In this document: piece after piece, positions 61,398-64,000 of the stretch | How positions within the stretch are numbered: the stretch's first letter is position 1 | Layout: each line of letters begins with the position of its first letter | Source of the DNA: Pseudomonas putida | GTDB lineage: Bacteria > Pseudomonadota > Gammaproteobacteria > Pseudomonadales > Pseudomonadaceae | Length of the DNA: 64,000 bases | Assembly (NCBI RefSeq): GCF_025905425.1 | Contig: NZ_CP109603.1 | Location: 904,001-968,000 of the forward strand | Direction: 5' to 3' | Position numbers and translations under genes: made by a program | The notes under the pieces: model-generated | What the model was told of the DNA's origin: nothing | The model's database searches: none | The model's input: the letters and a program-made list of their open reading frames with translations, nothing else

Positions 61398-62716
61398 GCC
61401 TGCGGGTACGCCTGAGCCTGATCCTGGGCAGCGCCTTCGTGATCATCTGGGTGCTGGCAGCTGCATGGATGCTGCGCGACCTGCGCCAGCAGATGATGTT
61501 TTCCCTCGACCAGCGCCTGGTGGCCTCGGCGCGCATGGTGGCCGGGCTGATCGACCAGTTGCCGCAGCCGCTGGCGGCCAAGGGCGAAGATGCGCATTTT
61601 TCCGCCGACCAGTTCAGCGTGCCGGATGGCATGGCCTGCCAGGTGAGCTCGTTGCGCGGTGAAATCCTGGCCAGCAACCACAAGCATGATGGCGCCATGG
61701 ACGATCAGCGCAGCGGCTTCCGTGACCAGACCATCGACGGCGCGCTGTGGCGCACGTTTACCTACAACCACGGCGATGTGCGCATCACCACCGCTGACCG
61801 CCACATGGAGCGCGAGGCACTCAACCAGTCGATTCTACTGGCGGCCTCGGCGCCGGTGCTGATGGCGTTGCTCGGCAGCCTCGGCCTGTTGTGGATCGGC
61901 CTGGGCAAGGGCCTGGAGCCGCTCAACCGGATGCGCGATGCCTTGCGGCGAAGGCGCGCCGACAGCGTCGAACCCTTGCAAGTGGCGGGCATGCCCAGCG
62001 AACTGCAACCGCTGCTGGAAACCCAGAACCAGTTGTTCCTGCGCATCGCCCAGACCCTTGAGCGCGAGCGGCGCCTGACCGATGACGCTGCCCATGAGCT
62101 GCGCAGCCCGCTGACGGCGATCAAGACCCACTTGCAGGTCGCGCGCATGACCGATGGCGCGGTGCGTGAACAGGCGCTGGAGCATGCCGAGCAGGGTACT
62201 GACCGCATGCACCGCACGCTTGAGCAACTGCTGATGCTGGCACGTGTCGAGGGCAGCCTGTCGTTCGAGGATGGCGTGCAGTGCAGCGCCGAGCAGGTCG
62301 CCCGCCAGGCGGTGCAGGATGCAGGCGGTGGCGACAATCGGCGCATCGTCCTGCGATTGCCCGAGGAGGCCACGCAAATCTACCTGGGCATGCCGGCGCC
62401 GCTGGCAGTTGCGGCCTTGCGCAACCTGCTGGACAACGCCCTGCGCCACGGTGGCGAAAGCGCGGTGGAGCTTGAGGTGCAGATGGCTGACGGCCAGGTG
62501 GGGTTCATGGTGCGCGACCACGGGCCGGGCATTGCCGAAGACGACTTGCAGCACCTGACCGAGCGCTTCTGGCGCAATGGCCAGAGTGGCGGGTGTGGGC
62601 TGGGGCTGGCGATCGTCCAGGCGATTGTCCAGCGCTGTGCCGGCAGCCTGCGCTTCGACAGCCGCAGCGATGGGTTGCGGGTGCTGTTGCAGGTGCCAGC
62701 GCGCTCGGGGCGTTGA
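61394..62716 (+). CDS. sensor histidine kinase (QseC-like; DsbS-like)
   Basis: 440 residues. Two membrane helices (about 10-27 and 148-170) flank a periplasmic sensor of about 120 residues with a cysteine at position 82 (GMACQVSS). The kinase core holds the H-box DDAAHELRSPLTAIK (His near 234), N-box LRNLLDNALRHGG and G-box DHGPGIAEDDLQ with GLGLAIVQAIV. The homologous DsbS of P. aeruginosa is reported, from memory, to sense copper through a Cys at this place. Overlap with the regulator gene implies coupled translation. Confidence 0.92.
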   Translation: MSLRVRLSLILGSAFVIIWVLAAAWMLRDLRQQMMFSLDQRLVASARMVAGLIDQLPQPLAAKGEDAHFSADQFSVPDGMACQVSSLRGEILASNHKHDGAMDDQRSGFRDQTIDGALWRTFTYNHGDVRITTADRHMEREALNQSILLAASAPVLMALLGSLGLLWIGLGKGLEPLNRMRDALRRRRADSVEPLQVAGMPSELQPLLETQNQLFLRIAQTLERERRLTDDAAHELRSPLTAIKTHLQVARMTDGAVREQALEHAEQGTDRMHRTLEQLLMLARVEGSLSFEDGVQCSAEQVARQAVQDAGGGDNRRIVLRLPEEATQIYLGMPAPLAVAALRNLLDNALRHGGESAVELEVQMADGQVGFMVRDHGPGIAEDDLQHLTERFWRNGQSGGCGLGLAIVQAIVQRCAGSLRFDSRSDGLRVLLQVPARSGR

Positions 62717-62777
62717 TCTTCTTGGCCTGGGCCGGTCTATGGGCCTGCCCAGGCTGCAAAAATCCCACAACAACCGC

Positions 62778-62801
62778 TAAATCCTCCTACCGCTGAAGCG
62801 T
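62778..62801 (+). promoter_or_regulatory. iron-starvation box before pvdH
   Basis: TAAAT (62778-62782), 16 bases, CGT (62799-62801): an exact match to the PvdS-type consensus, 81 bases before the pvdH start. With the box at 42011 and the near-match at 43852, this makes three sites with identical spacing. Confidence 0.88.
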
Positions 62802-62881
62802 TCTCCAAGCGACAACTACCCGCACACATCTGCTTACAGGGGCGTGGCGGGGCACTTTCGCTTGCTTGCGAGGATCTACCC

Positions 62882-64000
62882 ATGTCGACCGCTTCCAGCC
62901 TTGCCCAGGTCTTGCCGGCCAGTGCGCCGCAACCCCTGTACGAGTTCACCGATTCGCCGTTGCTGCAACGCCAGCAGCAGCAAGAATCCAACGCCCGCAG
63001 CTACCCGCGGCGCATCCCGCTGGCGCTCAAGCGCGCCCGCGGCATTCATGTTGAAGATGTCGAAGGCCGTCAGTTCATCGACTGCCTGGCCGGTGCCGGC
63101 ACCTTGGCCCTGGGCCATAACCACCCGGTGGTGATCGAGGCGATCCAGCGTGTACTGGCCGACGAGCTGCCGTTGCACACCCTGGATCTGACCACGCCGG
63201 TCAAAGACCGCTTTGTGCAGGACCTGTTCGGCGTGCTGCCCGAGGCGCTGCGCCGTGAAGCCAAGGTGCAATTCTGCGGTCCGACCGGGACTGATGCCGT
63301 TGAGGCGGCGCTGAAGCTGGTGCGCGGTGCCACTGGGCGCAGCACCGTGCTGGCCTTCCAGGGCGCCTACCATGGCATGAGCCAAGGTGCGCTGAGCCTG
63401 ATGGGCAGCCACGGGCCGAAGCAGCCGCTGGGGGCCTTGCTGGGTAACGGTGTGCAGTTCATGCCGTACCCGTACGACTACCGTTGCCCGTTCGGCCTGG
63501 GTGGCGAAGCCGGGGTCAAGGCCAACCTGCATTACCTGGAGAACCTGCTGCTCGACCCTGAAAGCGGTGTGCCGCTGCCGGCTGCAGTGATTCTTGAAGT
63601 GGTGCAGGGCGAGGGCGGGGTAATCCCGGCCGATATCGAGTGGCTCAAGGGCGTGCGGCGGATCACCGAGCAAGCCGGCGTGGCGCTGATCGTCGACGAA
63701 ATCCAGAGCGGCTTTGCCCGCACGGGGCGGATGTTCGCTTTCGAGCATGCCGGTATCGTGCCGGACGTGGTGACCTTGTCCAAGGCGATTGGCGGCAGCC
63801 TGCCGCTGGCGGTGGTGGTGTACCGCGACTGGCTGGACACCTGGAAGCCGGGCGCCCATGCCGGCACCTTCCGTGGCAACCAGATGGCCATGGCCGCAGG
63901 TTCCGCAGTGATTAATTACCTGGTCGAACATCGCCTGGCCGAGCATGCCGAGGCCATGGGTCAGCGCCTGCGTCAGCATTTGCTGCACCTGCAGCGCGAT
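62882..64000 (+). CDS. pvdH: diaminobutyrate-2-oxoglutarate aminotransferase, N-terminal part
   Basis: 373 residues seen; the gene runs off the window. A class III PLP-dependent aminotransferase: FIDCLAGAGTLALGHNHPVV, then QFCGPTGTDAVEAALKLVRG and AYHGMSQGALSLMG; the catalytic Lys is near residue 301 (VTLSKAIGGSLPLAVVV). It converts aspartate semialdehyde to L-2,4-diaminobutyrate, the amino acid that the last PvdL module appears to activate. The ATG follows a GAGGAT ribosome site. A PvdS-type box lies upstream. Confidence 0.93.
   Translation, partial: MSTASSLAQVLPASAPQPLYEFTDSPLLQRQQQQESNARSYPRRIPLALKRARGIHVEDVEGRQFIDCLAGAGTLALGHNHPVVIEAIQRVLADELPLHTLDLTTPVKDRFVQDLFGVLPEALRREAKVQFCGPTGTDAVEAALKLVRGATGRSTVLAFQGAYHGMSQGALSLMGSHGPKQPLGALLGNGVQFMPYPYDYRCPFGLGGEAGVKANLHYLENLLLDPESGVPLPAAVILEVVQGEGGVIPADIEWLKGVRRITEQAGVALIVDEIQSGFARTGRMFAFEHAGIVPDVVTLSKAIGGSLPLAVVVYRDWLDTWKPGAHAGTFRGNQMAMAAGSAVINYLVEHRLAEHAEAMGQRLRQHLLHLQRD

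Overview
The window is high-GC chromosomal DNA whose gene content and order match the Pseudomonas putida group of fluorescent pseudomonads: xdhAB / GntR regulator / smc / zipA / ligA / 4.5S RNA, then dnaX / ybaB / recR / apt / anr / hemN / cco genes, then a pyoverdine block. Paired palindromes with the pseudomonad REP core (gcgggcaagcccgc) occur in many intergenic gaps. The organism name is inferred from this content; no database search was run.

Layout. (1) 1-10380, core: xanthine dehydrogenase subunits (minus) with a divergent FCD-type GntR regulator, then smc, zipA, ligA and the SRP RNA. (2) About 10400-19430, accessory: a lower-GC patch starting just after the SRP RNA. It holds a zinc-ribbon protein, an unrecognised protein with an RNase H-like residue pattern, two paralogous small proteins flanking a gene frameshifted at a seven-G run, a serine recombinase frameshifted inside its catalytic motif, and a GIY-YIG protein. 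After these come a GNAT acetyltransferase, an MFS transporter, a MerR regulator with a textbook 19-bp-spacer promoter in front of a DUF2938-type membrane protein, two tiny membrane proteins, and a DUF3077-type protein behind a foldable leader. (3) 19490-25020, core: a periplasmic solute-binding protein, dnaX-ybaB-recR, apt and anr. (4) 25210-39335, microaerobic respiration, all on the minus strand: hemN, the cytochrome cbb3 maturation genes ccoGHIS with a TauE/SafE-like protein, and two tandem ccoNOQP operons. Perfect Anr boxes precede hemN and the distal ccoNOQP operon. (5) 39385-42013: a small alpha/beta hydrolase, ppnP, a DEDD exonuclease and a second solute-binding protein. (6) 42076-56919, iron acquisition: a siderophore-type acetyltransferase, the Fur-controlled ECF sigma factor (PvdS/PfrI) and the 4317-residue pyoverdine chromophore NRPS PvdL. 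(7) 57238-62716: a periplasmic disulfide operon (dsbG, a TlpA/DsbE-like gene, dsbD) divergent from a two-component system resembling DsbRS. (8) 62882-end: pvdH, cut by the window edge.

How the genes work together. Anr senses low oxygen and acts on hemN (anaerobic haem synthesis) and one cbb3 oxidase, while ccoGHIS builds both oxidases. In the iron block, Fur would repress the sigma factor under iron sufficiency. When iron is low the sigma factor would read three sites of the form TAAAT/TAATT-N16-CGT, which I find in front of the acetyltransferase, pvdL and pvdH. PvdH makes diaminobutyrate, the residue that the last PvdL adenylation domain appears to select.

The parts least explained by known biology are the 10.4-15.4 kb patch, with two independently frameshifted genes, a duplicated small gene and an unrecognised RNase H-like protein; an 86-bp inverted repeat after pvdL; and the foldable leader of the DUF3077 gene.
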